NCBI GenBank assembly: GCA_937922595.1
Contig: CALAIY010000038.1
Location: 1-58,929 of the forward strand
Reading direction: 5' to 3'
Source of the DNA: an uncultured Verrucomicrobiales bacterium
Lineage (GTDB): Bacteria > Verrucomicrobiota > Verrucomicrobiia > Verrucomicrobiales > DEV007
DNA: 58,929 nt
The notes beneath the pieces are model-generated. The model had not been told where the DNA came from. It was given only the letters and a program-made list of their open reading frames with translations, and did no database searches. The translations under genes and the position numbers were made by a program. Below, one piece after another: positions 17,501 to 26,549 of the stretch; the stretch's first letter is position 1, and every line of letters starts with the position of its first letter.

Positions 17501-20500
17501 TGCTCTACGGGAGCTGCAGGAGGGGCGATAGGAATTGAAGTGGTGCGATGAATGGGAACGCTTTCGGTGCCGGAGGCGTTGAGCGATCTTGGACCCGCGA
17601 GTGGAACTGGGCGGGTGTTTACCCCCATATTCGTCTGAAGAGCAGAGACGGTGGCTTCGGGACGGGTTGTGATTTGCTCAAGGAGGATTTCAAATGCCGA
17701 GAGCCAGCGACTTACTGTAGTATCTTTGAGGAGTGAGGTATTGAAGCGGGCTTCGAGAAGTAGGCCTCGTGAGGATTGGATGGCATTGAGGAAAAGGGTG
17801 TTTTGCGAAGCGGGTTTGGGGACAGGTGCAAAGACAGTCTCAAGACCTTCGAATTCGCTGTGAGTGTCCATGCGCTCCAGCGTGAAACTAAGATCCACTA
17901 ACGTGGTGCGGGATGGGTCGCGCTTAAGATCTGGGAGGTTTTTCAGGACTTCGCTATAGGTGCAGGCTTGATGCTCGAAGGCACTGAGCAGAGTATCGCG
18001 CGTGGTGTGGAGGGTGGTCGTGAAGGGGGCGTCGGGCTCTACTTTAAGACGTACCGGTAGCATGTTCACCGTATGGCCGACCATATCGGCGGCATCACCG
18101 ATTGCATGTTGGGCAGCCGGAATTCCAATTATGAGATCTGTGGAGCCAGATAACTTGTGTACGAGAGAAGAGAAGGCTGCGGTGAGAGTGGATTGGAGTG
18201 TGGCACCATTTTTTGCGCCGAATAAGCGGATGCTTTCGGTGAGTTGGGTACCAATCGTGTGGAAGATGGTGGCTCCTTCGTAAGTAAGGATTGGGGGGCG
18301 AGGGTAGGAGAGGGGAAGGTCTAGGTTGGGGACGTCGTCCGAATAAATACTTGTCCAGTATTCGAGGCTTTTGGTGTGTTCGTGGGCGTCTGGCTGAGTG
18401 GCGGCGAAGTGTGGGAATTGAGGTGCGGGTGCGAGTAAACCGGTGCTTTCTTGGCCGGGGGCGTAGGCGCGAGCCAGGGTGTCGATGACGTTGTTGTAGG
18501 AGAGGCCGTCGCAGATGGCGTGGTGGATATTGATAACGAGCGTGTGATCGGTATCGGCATTCCGAACGAGGGTGGCGCGGATGAGTGGGCCGTTTTCGAG
18601 ATCGAAGCTGGTGGTTGCTTCGTGGTCTATGGTGGCGTCGATATCAGTGGAGCCGCCGAGTGGCACTTCTAGGGTTTCCGCGATGCGTAGGGTTTCGCCG
18701 TCATCTGAGAAGGTGGAGCGCAGGGCGGAGTGCTGGGCGACGGTGGCATCGAGCGCGCGGCGGAGGGCAGGGAGATCGAGTTCGCCGAGCATGTGAAGCG
18801 TGGTCACTTCATTGAAGGCGAGTGCAAAGGTAGGATCGATCTTACAAGCAAGGAAGATCTCCCGCTGAGCGGCGGTGGTGGCACACTCGGATGGAATTTC
18901 TTCAATAGCTGTGCCACCGCAGAAGCCGGCAGCTTGGAGGGTGCGGACAGATTCTTTAAAGCTAGCGGTGACACGGGCGAGATCTGCGTCTGTGTGTGCG
19001 AGTGTGATGTAGCTTGGGAAACCTTCGAGGAGAAAGACTCCCTTTTCGCGGAGGTGGAAGAAGAGAAGGTTGGCAAACGGATCGCTCGAATCGACTCGGA
19101 TGAAAATTTGCGAGCCGAAGTTTACAATCTTGGCTGGGAAACCGGTTTCTTCGAAGAGTGTGCTGATACCTTCGACGAAAGTCGTGGCGCGCTCGCGAAG
19201 ATTCAGCCACGTATTTTCCGGCAGCTGCTTCATGTGAAGGAGGCAGGCGCGGCAGGCGGCGATTGCGAGTGGGTGACGGACGAAAGTGCCTGCGAAGAAT
19301 GTGACGGGAGCGCTGGGCATGGAGTCGTCGCCGTATTCCCAGTGGCCACCATCGAAGGTGTCCATGAATTCGCGCTTACCAGCGACGACGCCGATGGGCA
19401 TTCCTCCGCCGATCACTTTGCCGTAGCATGCTAGGTCTGCCTCGATGCCGTAGTATTCTTGTGCGCCTTTAAGGCCGGTGCGGAATCCGGTGATTACCTC
19501 ATCGAAGACCATGGCGGTGCCAGAGGCTTCGGTGATTTTACGAATTTCTTGGATGAATTCTTTGGGGCGATGCTCGGGGTTTCGGCTTTGGATCGGCTCG
19601 ATGACGATGGCTGCGAGATCGGGGGCAAGCTCGCGGATTTTGGTGAGCGATTCATCGGTGCCGTAATCGAGCACGATGATTTCGGCGACTGAATTGCGCG
19701 GTACGCCGGGTGCCATGGGAAGGGTGCGAAGTTTTGCTCCATTATTGGCCTGGCGGACGAGCACCTCATCGAAATTGCCATGATAGTCGTGATTGAAGAC
19801 GACGATTTTGTCGCGTCCAGTCACGGTGCGTGTGAGGCGCATGGCTGCTTGGGCGGCTTCAGAGCCGGTACAGACGAAGCTGGCACGGTCGGCTCCGGTG
19901 AGTTCACAGAAAAGCTTGGCGGTTTCTCCAGCGAGGCGCATTTGCGGGCCTACTTCGAAGCCTTTGATCATTTGCTCCTGGATGGCTTCGACGACGAAAT
20001 CTGGCGAATGACCGAAGAAACCGGGGCCGAATCCATTGAGCATATCGACGTAATCATTCCCATCGATATCGGTAATATGTGAACCTTTAGAGGATTCGGT
20101 GGCGATCTGGTAGATCATCTCCTTCCACGCAGATTTGAAGCCTGAGGCAGTGCGGGGATCGGCGTAGTAGCTGCGGTATTCTGCGGTGAGCGCTTTAGAT
20201 GTAGCTGTTTTTTTCGTGTAGCGGGCGACGAGGGCGTCGAGATGAGCTTGCTGGGCTTTGGTGAGCTCGACTGATGAGGTGTCTACGCTAAACGCGATTG
20301 CGGGAGCAGGCTTGGGAAGGGCTGTTTCTTCAGATGTAATTGCGGGGGCGGGGGGCGCGGCAATTGGTTGTCCGGTAATTGCAGAGATTTGCGCGCGCAT
20401 CATATCAAGTTGCGTGAGCTGCTGCTGGATTATGGAATCGAGTGCCGGATTTCCTAGATTAGTGGGTGTGATAGGTGTTGCTGTGGGCTCGGGAACTGGG

Positions 20501-23500
20501 GCGGGAGCTTCTTCCTCCGGGAGCGCTGCGTCGAGATGTGCGACGACGGTTTCCACTGAGGGAGTTTCTGAGAGAAGTTGACGCATGGTGATGCGGATTC
20601 CAAAGGCGTCTTTAATACCTTTCGTGACCTGGGTGAGAAGGAGTGAGTCGAATCCGAGTTCAAGGAAGGTTACGTTGGTCGCAATTTCTTCGGGGTCCAT
20701 GCCGCAGAGGTCTGCGAGGACATCACGAAATTCTGCGGTGAGGCGTGGGATACGGTCTACGGGTGTTGGAGCCATAACTTCAGGTGCTGGGGAAATGGGA
20801 GGGGTGAGCGGAGCGACTAGGTCTACGGGCGCGGCTGGTGTGGCCGCGATAGTGGTGGGCTCGATTACGAAATTTTTGCGCTCAAAGGGGTAGGTTGGGA
20901 GGTCGTTTACCTTCGTTGGGAAGGCTCTACCGCGTACGGCTGTCCAATTTGGAGAAACTCCCCAGCACCAGAGTTGGCCAAGGGTGCCTAGGGCGTGCGC
21001 GTAATCATCCTGCTCGGTGCCACCGGCGGGATGAGGGTAAGTTGCGGAGGTGTGTGTTTTGGTGGATTTGTCAGGATTCTGCGCCAGTAAAGTTGTGAGC
21101 GTTTGTCCGGGGCCTGCTTCGAGAAAGAGGTGGCCTGGGGTATTCCAAAATGCTTTGGCCGCATCGTAAAAGCGCACGGGTGCACGGAGGTGGTGCGCCC
21201 AGTATTTTGGATCGGTCGCTTCGGTATCAGTCATCCAATCGCCCGTGACGGTAGATAGAATCGGGAACGATGGGGGACTTAGATCAAGCTTGCGAACGAT
21301 CTGCTCGAATGGTTCGACGACGGGCTCGACCATTCGTGAATGGAATGCGTGAGAAGTGTGGAGTTGTTTCGCGGGGATGCCTTCTGCTTCGAATTCTGAT
21401 GCAAGAGCGGCGATATCTTCGTGGGATCCTGCGACGACACAGAGTGCTGATCCATTAACCGATGCGAGATCGATATTTTTCCCTTCGATATGTGGGGCGA
21501 GCGTTTCCTCAGAAAGACGGACTGAAAGCATCGAGCCTCCAGGTAAAGATCCGAGTAATCGGCCTCGTTCGGCGATAAGGTGGAGCGCATTTTCTAGTGA
21601 AAACACACCCGCTAAGCATGCTGCTACGAATTCGCCAATGCTGTGGCCTGCGGCTGAGGACGGTTTGACGCCCCAGCTTTCCCAGAGTTTTGCGGTGGCA
21701 TATCCGACGACAAAGATCGCAGGCTGTGCGAGCACGGTGTTTTGGAGAGCTTCTGCTGCGGCCTCGGAGTCTGGGATGCTAGGATAAAGTGCTTCGCGGA
21801 TATCACTTCCGAGATGTGGCTTTAGGATTTCGGCGCAGCGATCGATTTCGGCTTTAAAGACTGGCTCGTTTTCGTAGAGACCTTGTGCCATTCCGGGGTG
21901 CTGGGCTCCCTGGCCTGCAAAGAGCATTACTACCGGCGGGGTATCACCGAGTGGGCTTCCGCTGATAGAGCGTCGCTTGTCGCCAGGGTGCTCACCAATA
22001 CTTGCGTGGCGGTAGCGGTGAGTTGCACGGCCTTCTTGAAGCGTGCGCGCGACTGCGGAGGGAATGCCATTTCCTGCATAGTTAGCGATCGATTCGCTTA
22101 GCGAATTCAGTGCAGTTTCCGTCTTCGCTGAAATTGGGAATACCTGGAGCGGACGCCCTGTGCCGGATGGATTACTGGCGGTATCTTCGGGGGCTTCTTC
22201 CAATACTACGTGCGCATTGGTTCCGCCTACTCCGAAACTACTTACTCCTGCTCGGCGAAGTGCGCCGGGAGGCGAATTCCATTTTTCGAGGGTGGATACT
22301 GGGTAGAATGGACTGTCTGCGAAAGGTGCTTTTGGATTCGGTTTTTCGAACCCTGCAAGTGGTGGAATCGCACGGTGCTGAAGTGCGAGTACTGTCTTAA
22401 TTACGCCTGTCGCGCCTGATGCTGTATCGAGGTGTCCGATGTTGGTTTTGGCGGAAGTAATCGCGCAGAATCCGGATTGCTCGGTGCCGGAGCGGAATGC
22501 TTTGGTGAGTCCGCTGAGTTCGATGGGGTCGCCCAGTGGTGTGCCGGTGCCGTGGGCTTCGACCATGGTGATGGTCTCAGGTGTGACGCCTGCGATGGCA
22601 TGGGCACGGCGAATGACGTCTGCTTGGCCTTCGGCGCTCGGCGCGGTGAAGCTTTGTTTTTTTGAGCCATCGTTGTTGAGTGCAGAACCTTTGAGAATTG
22701 CGAGGATGGGGTCTCCATCGGCTTTTGCTTCGGCGAGATTCTTCAATACGAGGACGGCTGCACCATTGCTAAAGACGGTGCCAGAAGCTCGATGATCAAA
22801 GGCACGGCAGGCACCATCTTTCGAAAGGATGCTACCTTCTTCATGATGGTAGCCTTTTTCCTGTGGAAATGTGATTGTGACACCTCCCGCGAGCGCCATC
22901 TCGCATGCGCCTGAGCGAATGCTTTCGTAAGCCTGGCTCACTGCGACAAGCGAAGATGAACAAGCGCTCTGTAAAGTAAATGCCGGGCCTCGTAGATCGA
23001 ATTTATAGGCGACGCGAGTCGCAAGATAGTCTTTGTCATTTCCAAGCTCAGTCTGGAGATCACCGACCTGGATACCGGGTACTGTTTTTTCAAGGAATGC
23101 GGGATCAGAGCAAAGATTTGCGAGAAGATAGGAATCGAAATAAGCACCGGCGAATACTCCGATGTTTTTAGTGTAGCGGTAGGGATCGGTGCCGGAACGC
23201 TCCAATGCTTCCCAACAAAGCTCTAGGAAAACACGTTGTTGTGGATCTGTGATCCGCGCTTCTTTTGGCAGCATCCCGAAGAATGCTGCATCGAAGCCGG
23301 TGGGATCTTTCATTAGGCCGCGAGCGGCTACGAAATCTGGGTCTTCGCGTAGAGCTGCCGGATCGAATCCTGCTGCGGTGAGCTGCTCATTAGTAAGCGT
23401 CGAAATTCCCGAACGGCCGTTTGCGATAAGATCCCAGAATTCTTCCGGCGTTTCTGCTCCGGGAACCCGAAGGGCATAGCCAATGATTGCGACTTCATTG

Positions 23501-25536
23501 GCTGGGGACTCGAGCGATTCTGGCTTAACTTTTTTCGGTGCTTGAGCCAGAGGCTCGGTAATAGGCGCTGGTGTATTGGGATACGAACCGTTCTCGGGTG
23601 CGACCTCTGCTACTGTCAAGGTATCGAGATGCGCTGCTAGATCGGCCATTCGAGGATGGGAGAAGAGTGCCGTAAATTCTGGCTTCGGCTCTGGCAAGGC
23701 TGCGTAGACGCGGAGGAGTTGGATGCTTTTACCTCCGAGGTCGGCAAAGCGGTCGTCCTGCCCGATTTCTCGAATTCCGAGTGCTGCGGACCACGCTGCT
23801 GCGACCACTTTTTGTGAGGGCGTGACCGGAGGGATACAGAAAGGTGCTCCCTTTGGGCGCGAGCGAGTGCGCATAGCGATTGCGTCTCGAATCTGTGTAG
23901 CGGTGCGGAGCGATGTTGCGATTTCGCCGTAAAGAGCTGCAGAATTTGACTGAGCTATTTTTTCTTGGATCGCGGTTTTATCGGCCGGTTCATTTGAATC
24001 TATGTCAGCAATTTTTGAAACGTTTTGAGCTGCTTTGCGTGCGTTTTCCGCCGAAATGATGACTGTATTCACATCACGCTCAGCGCCAGCGATGGAATTG
24101 AAAAATTTCTGAGCCGGCGCGTTTTTTCCGGTATCTTTCAGTGAGATCGAGAGAGTCTCGGGGCCAAGCCTAGCGAGGAATTCGAGTACTTTGTGCTCCA
24201 CGCCTTTTCCAAGCGCGCGACAGCTAAGAAGAAAGGTTGGCACATGCAGGGTGCGTCCAGCGTCACGCTCTTCTGCGTGTACGGTGCCTACTAATCCATA
24301 ATCGCCGAAGCGATCTTTCGCCGTCACCACCCAATGATTTTCATCGGACGCCTGTCCTTGGGTGGGGGCAGTTGTATTAAACTGGTTCGTCCGCACATAG
24401 AGCTGCGCAATTCTCGGGAGGTCGAGCAGTGTTGCCTTACGAAGTGTTACCTCAAGGTCTAGGCTGGAGAGGAACTCGTCATAGGATGAGAAACCGCCCA
24501 GTGCCTCACGTCTGTTTGCCTCATCTTCATATGCCTGAGCTCGGGTCTCATCGGCAGTAGTCGAGGATGCTCCATGATCGAGCTGCCAAAGATGTCCGAG
24601 AAATGGTGGGTAGCTTGTCGGTTCTGCGGGCACCGGAATCGCGGTCACTTCGGATGCCCGTGCGCGAACCTCTGCGATTTCTGTCGGGTTATCGTCGAGA
24701 AAAAGGATGCTGTCCGGCCCTACATTGAGATCGTTCGCTAGGGAGAGCAGGCTCTCCGATTTGGGTTGCCAGCCAAGTTTCAGCGCAGTGAAATCTTGTA
24801 GATGTACCCCGAGGTCTTCGCGTTCTTCAAATGTTTTATCGAGGTCTTCGCGGTTGTTTTTCGAGCAGATTGCGAGCAAGACGCCTGCATCCGCCTGTGA
24901 TTTGAGCCAGGCGTGGTATGCGAGATGTCCGGTAGATACCTCGAGTTTTTCTGATCCATCTTCCGCCGCGACTCCACCCCAGAGCGTATTGTCCGCATCG
25001 GTCGCGATCACCTTTATTGGTTTTGCTGATTGAGCGCGAAGCTTCCGGATAAGAAAGGTTCCAAGTGCTGCAAAAAACGTATCTGTGTAAGGAACATTGC
25101 CTAATTCCTCTGCTTCAGGATCAAAAGGATCGGGATCAGGATAGAGTGCCGCCACATCATCGGCTGTGAGCACCTCCGCGCCTGGAACTTGTGGCGTCGT
25201 AAGAGGCATTTCGGAATTTTTATCCGGGCAAAGAAGCAGGAGGTGCGTGCGTCCCGGATGCTTACCGACAAAATCCGTGTATGTCTCCAGGAAGCGATCA
25301 GCGTCTTCGCCGAGATCCGCCGCACGAACTAGAAAAACGGCGGCACCATTCTCCGTGGCAGCGCCCGAATTTGGATCGAGCAGTTCCTGAAAGACTTGGC
25401 CAAAGGGTGCAAATGTGACTGCCCCCGTCGGTGATTCGGTTCCGAGTTTTTCTGCCCAAAAGGAGAAAACATCGGCCAGCGGATCCGCAGTGAAAGTCGC
25501 GGCGACGTGGATTGGGGGGGCTTTTGAGGGGCTCAT
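14563..25536 (-). CDS. Hybrid PKS/NRPS megasynthase: FkbH-ACP-KS-AT-ACP-AMT-C-A-PCP-TE
   Basis: The 3657-residue protein reads as one complete assembly line. Residues 1-495 form an FkbH-like loader: HAD motif DADNTLWGG near 179, then a GNAT-like part. FkbH enzymes load a glyceryl unit from 1,3-bisphosphoglycerate. Next are ACP1 (Ser604, GGKSIQ), KS (about 678-1105; Cys859, His995, His1035) and AT (about 1198-1480; GHSIGE Ser1299, HAFH motif implying malonyl-CoA). ACP2 (LGFDSL, Ser1631) and a class III PLP aminotransferase (about 1785-2190; Lys2040) follow. The NRPS part has a condensation domain (HHAICDG 2338-2344), an adenylation domain (about 2725-3200; FTSGSTGKAKG), a PCP (GGHSM, Ser3249) and a thioesterase (GYSYGG, Ser3443; His near 3602). 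KR, DH and ER are absent. The inferred product is a 3-amino-4,5-dihydroxypentanoyl amide of one amino acid. The ATG overlaps the upstream stop by four bases. Confidence 0.93.
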   Translation of the reverse strand: MSPSKAPPIHVAATFTADPLADVFSFWAEKLGTESPTGAVTFAPFGQVFQELLDPNSGAATENGAAVFLVRAADLGEDADRFLETYTDFVGKHPGRTHLLLLCPDKNSEMPLTTPQVPGAEVLTADDVAALYPDPDPFDPEAEELGNVPYTDTFFAALGTFLIRKLRAQSAKPIKVIATDADNTLWGGVAAEDGSEKLEVSTGHLAYHAWLKSQADAGVLLAICSKNNREDLDKTFEEREDLGVHLQDFTALKLGWQPKSESLLSLANDLNVGPDSILFLDDNPTEIAEVRARASEVTAIPVPAEPTSYPPFLGHLWQLDHGASSTTADETRAQAYEDEANRREALGGFSSYDEFLSSLDLEVTLRKATLLDLPRIAQLYVRTNQFNTTAPTQGQASDENHWVVTAKDRFGDYGLVGTVHAEERDAGRTLHVPTFLLSCRALGKGVEHKVLEFLARLGPETLSISLKDTGKNAPAQKFFNSIAGAERDVNTVIISAENARKAAQNVSKIADIDSNEPADKTAIQEKIAQSNSAALYGEIATSLRTATQIRDAIAMRTRSRPKGAPFCIPPVTPSQKVVAAAWSAALGIREIGQDDRFADLGGKSIQLLRVYAALPEPKPEFTALFSHPRMADLAAHLDTLTVAEVAPENGSYPNTPAPITEPLAQAPKKVKPESLESPANEVAIIGYALRVPGAETPEEFWDLIANGRSGISTLTNEQLTAAGFDPAALREDPDFVAARGLMKDPTGFDAAFFGMLPKEARITDPQQRVFLELCWEALERSGTDPYRYTKNIGVFAGAYFDSYLLANLCSDPAFLEKTVPGIQVGDLQTELGNDKDYLATRVAYKFDLRGPAFTLQSACSSSLVAVSQAYESIRSGACEMALAGGVTITFPQEKGYHHEEGSILSKDGACRAFDHRASGTVFSNGAAVLVLKNLAEAKADGDPILAILKGSALNNDGSKKQSFTAPSAEGQADVIRRAHAIAGVTPETITMVEAHGTGTPLGDPIELSGLTKAFRSGTEQSGFCAITSAKTNIGHLDTASGATGVIKTVLALQHRAIPPLAGFEKPNPKAPFADSPFYPVSTLEKWNSPPGALRRAGVSSFGVGGTNAHVVLEEAPEDTASNPSGTGRPLQVFPISAKTETALNSLSESIANYAGNGIPSAVARTLQEGRATHRYRHASIGEHPGDKRRSISGSPLGDTPPVVMLFAGQGAQHPGMAQGLYENEPVFKAEIDRCAEILKPHLGSDIREALYPSIPDSEAAAEALQNTVLAQPAIFVVGYATAKLWESWGVKPSSAAGHSIGEFVAACLAGVFSLENALHLIAERGRLLGSLPGGSMLSVRLSEETLAPHIEGKNIDLASVNGSALCVVAGSHEDIAALASEFEAEGIPAKQLHTSHAFHSRMVEPVVEPFEQIVRKLDLSPPSFPILSTVTGDWMTDTEATDPKYWAHHLRAPVRFYDAAKAFWNTPGHLFLEAGPGQTLTTLLAQNPDKSTKTHTSATYPHPAGGTEQDDYAHALGTLGQLWCWGVSPNWTAVRGRAFPTKVNDLPTYPFERKNFVIEPTTIAATPAAPVDLVAPLTPPISPAPEVMAPTPVDRIPRLTAEFRDVLADLCGMDPEEIATNVTFLELGFDSLLLTQVTKGIKDAFGIRITMRQLLSETPSVETVVAHLDAALPEEEAPAPVPEPTATPITPTNLGNPALDSIIQQQLTQLDMMRAQISAITGQPIAAPPAPAITSEETALPKPAPAIAFSVDTSSVELTKAQQAHLDALVARYTKKTATSKALTAEYRSYYADPRTASGFKSAWKEMIYQIATESSKGSHITDIDGNDYVDMLNGFGPGFFGHSPDFVVEAIQEQMIKGFEVGPQMRLAGETAKLFCELTGADRASFVCTGSEAAQAAMRLTRTVTGRDKIVVFNHDYHGNFDEVLVRQANNGAKLRTLPMAPGVPRNSVAEIIVLDYGTDESLTKIRELAPDLAAIVIEPIQSRNPEHRPKEFIQEIRKITEASGTAMVFDEVITGFRTGLKGAQEYYGIEADLACYGKVIGGGMPIGVVAGKREFMDTFDGGHWEYGDDSMPSAPVTFFAGTFVRHPLAIAACRACLLHMKQLPENTWLNLRERATTFVEGISTLFEETGFPAKIVNFGSQIFIRVDSSDPFANLLFFHLREKGVFLLEGFPSYITLAHTDADLARVTASFKESVRTLQAAGFCGGTAIEEIPSECATTAAQREIFLACKIDPTFALAFNEVTTLHMLGELDLPALRRALDATVAQHSALRSTFSDDGETLRIAETLEVPLGGSTDIDATIDHEATTSFDLENGPLIRATLVRNADTDHTLVINIHHAICDGLSYNNVIDTLARAYAPGQESTGLLAPAPQFPHFAATQPDAHEHTKSLEYWTSIYSDDVPNLDLPLSYPRPPILTYEGATIFHTIGTQLTESIRLFGAKNGATLQSTLTAAFSSLVHKLSGSTDLIIGIPAAQHAIGDAADMVGHTVNMLPVRLKVEPDAPFTTTLHTTRDTLLSAFEHQACTYSEVLKNLPDLKRDPSRTTLVDLSFTLERMDTHSEFEGLETVFAPVPKPASQNTLFLNAIQSSRGLLLEARFNTSLLKDTTVSRWLSAFEILLEQITTRPEATVSALQTNMGVNTRPVPLAGPRSLNASGTESVPIHRTTSIPIAPPAAPVEQAPVAPAQTAQVPARADITTKVPLNPRSLAAQHDDPLPLLHDGFLRAVAETPMAPAVIQGVTTYTFAELDRRSTAVAGALQAEGVGPGHAVIICHDRTPDLIAAVFGVLKIGACFAPVAPSDPEGRKAHIAKETGAAVCLGEPVTGLRHATVDSCVASNQRYIPVAIPESNPAYIIFTSGSTGKAKGVVISHATAGTHCKKSAQFYGLKATDHALVMGSATFDIFIEQVFSPFFAGAALVLRGDVIWTPREFHDTAAASGITHISLTPAYLHELISFWHSEKNFSELKIHTTIGAGDVMNPQTVVLWRDLENRPRLFNGYGPTEETIYTTIYQVQETDRPENDPHGVPIGTAITNRTVYIIGEDGKLAPQGTPGEIYIGGSAHAMGYLNDPRRTKEYWQDDPESTDGGKRYKSGDRGLILPDGNIAFLGRVDHQLKIRGFRIEAAEIETAIRSVPEVGQSLVVKNDVGELVGYMTPANGTAPDPVKVREHLAASLPDYMVPSVVLAIDAFPLNLNGKIDRSNLPSPGTNLSTAAPSEMNPVEQKLAELWKEVLKLDSIGPDDDFFLIGGHSMAGLQLFTKIDKVFGKALPLGTLFTAPTIRSLATHISDAPTIEGITEGLTSTLPAEAEPEPSRSQELEEPSAVPSAMSQRIQLPEITNEKSDSPEIQPMRASSIPPGTTILPIFPEGDLPPLFCIHGGDGGTLFYRPLAHALQVGRPIFAIESPILSNKEITSPPESIEEAAANYVAQIRIVRPKGPYILSGYSYGGIVAFEMAQQLREAGEEVPLIILFDTVNPAYTPERNSLGDRVATNWTKDDKASQPKRLKRLGGRTFSGLIGAIKVKVENTTASALKAAGVDPGSGHLQSVQLREAHGAIQERYAPKPYDGNVLLLPAKDNGDKFVYPPDLGWKEIFTGHVTITPVPGEHLSIFDEENTAALAAAVRPLLRPLEPASENTGVVPIAALDSASDLPAPAPALFE

Positions 25537-26351
25537 GTGGAGGCCAAAAGGGAAGAGGTCAATTGGGGAAGAGGGCGAGCAGCCGCCAGTCGGCGGTCGC
25601 TAAGAGGAGGGAAAGAGGTGCGTGCTTCAGCGGCAATCACGGGATCAAGATCCGAAATGGCAATGCCTGAAGCCGCGTCTTCTACGGAATCGAGCGTTTC
25701 GCCCCAGGGATTAATGATGGCTGTGCCACCCGAATACTCGAGCGCTGGATCGGAGCCCACGCGATTGACTCCGATTGCAAATGCCTGGCATTCCACCGCC
25801 CGGGCGCGCAGGAGAAGATCCCAGTGCGATTGCCGACGAGCTGGGAAATTTGCGATGATGGCAAAAGTATCTGCTCCGGCCAGAGCTGCTTGAGCGAAGG
25901 GCTCGGGGAATCTGAGATCGTAGCAAATGAAGGGAGCCACTGTGAGCCCGCCAATTTTCCAAAGCACGATGTCTTTGCCGGGTGGGTAGGTGTCAGCCTC
26001 GCCTGAAGGTGTGAAGGGGAAAAGTTTCGTATACCGATCGGGGTGGACGCTTCCGTCTGGCTTGAAGAGCACGGCCTGGTTTTTTCCGATGTCATCGGAA
26101 TTTACGGCGAGACCTACAATCAAATACACATCGTATTTTTGAGCAATCTCTCGAAGTGCGGTCTCGGTCGCACCTCCGGGTGGTTCTGCGCAAGATACAG
26201 AGCTGACAGAAAATCCCGTGCTCCACATCTCTGGGAGCACAATTAGGCTCCCTCTCTCGGGTGGGGTGCGCTTGAGATCGGAGCGCAGTTTTTCCATATT
26301 CTCGCCAGGGCGTTCCCAGGCGAGGTCAATCTGAAAAGCAATGACACGCAT
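25533..26351 (-). CDS. Nitrilase-superfamily (omega-amidase-like) carbon-nitrogen hydrolase
   Basis: A 272-residue protein with the Glu-Lys-Cys triad of the nitrilase superfamily: Glu in LPEMWSTGF, Lys in YTKLFPF and Cys in FICYDLRFPE. The WSTGF and YDLRFPE contexts fit the YafV/Nit2 omega-amidase group, which hydrolyses alpha-keto acid amides. The start is the ATG at 26351 (MRVIAFQIDLAW). A frame running up to 26543 has no similarity and crosses the intergenic promoter zone. Its TGA overlaps the megasynthase ATG by four bases, so it is the first gene of a three-gene operon. It may process a precursor or trim the product, or be a captured metabolic enzyme. Confidence 0.88.
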   Translation of the reverse strand: MRVIAFQIDLAWERPGENMEKLRSDLKRTPPERGSLIVLPEMWSTGFSVSSVSCAEPPGGATETALREIAQKYDVYLIVGLAVNSDDIGKNQAVLFKPDGSVHPDRYTKLFPFTPSGEADTYPPGKDIVLWKIGGLTVAPFICYDLRFPEPFAQAALAGADTFAIIANFPARRQSHWDLLLRARAVECQAFAIGVNRVGSDPALEYSGGTAIINPWGETLDSVEDAASGIAISDLDPVIAAEARTSFPPLSDRRLAAARPLPQLTSSLLAST

Positions 26352-26549
26352 TCGAAGTGAGGAAGATATAGCTCGTGAAATACTATCAGGTTTCACTAAA
26401 TTATCTGGATAAACATAACAAAAATCTGCGCTTTTTCCTCTAGTTTTTATGGCAATTTGAGTTCTGCCGAAACCTCTCATGTTTTGCTGATTGACCGCAG
26501 GCTTGTTCATCGCCAATCTTCCGGAGTCCGAGATCAAAACCATTTCGGA
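26352..26549. promoter_or_regulatory. Divergent promoter region of the biosynthetic operon and its regulator
   Basis: About 198 AT-rich bases separate the hydrolase start from the regulator start. It is the only place upstream of the three-gene operon where a promoter can sit. I see no convincing -35/-10 pair and no perfect operator palindrome. The assignment rests on geometry. Confidence 0.5.

Noticed and set aside
26352-26543. Upstream extension of the nitrilase-family gene
   Set aside because: It has no similarity and would run through the divergent promoter zone.
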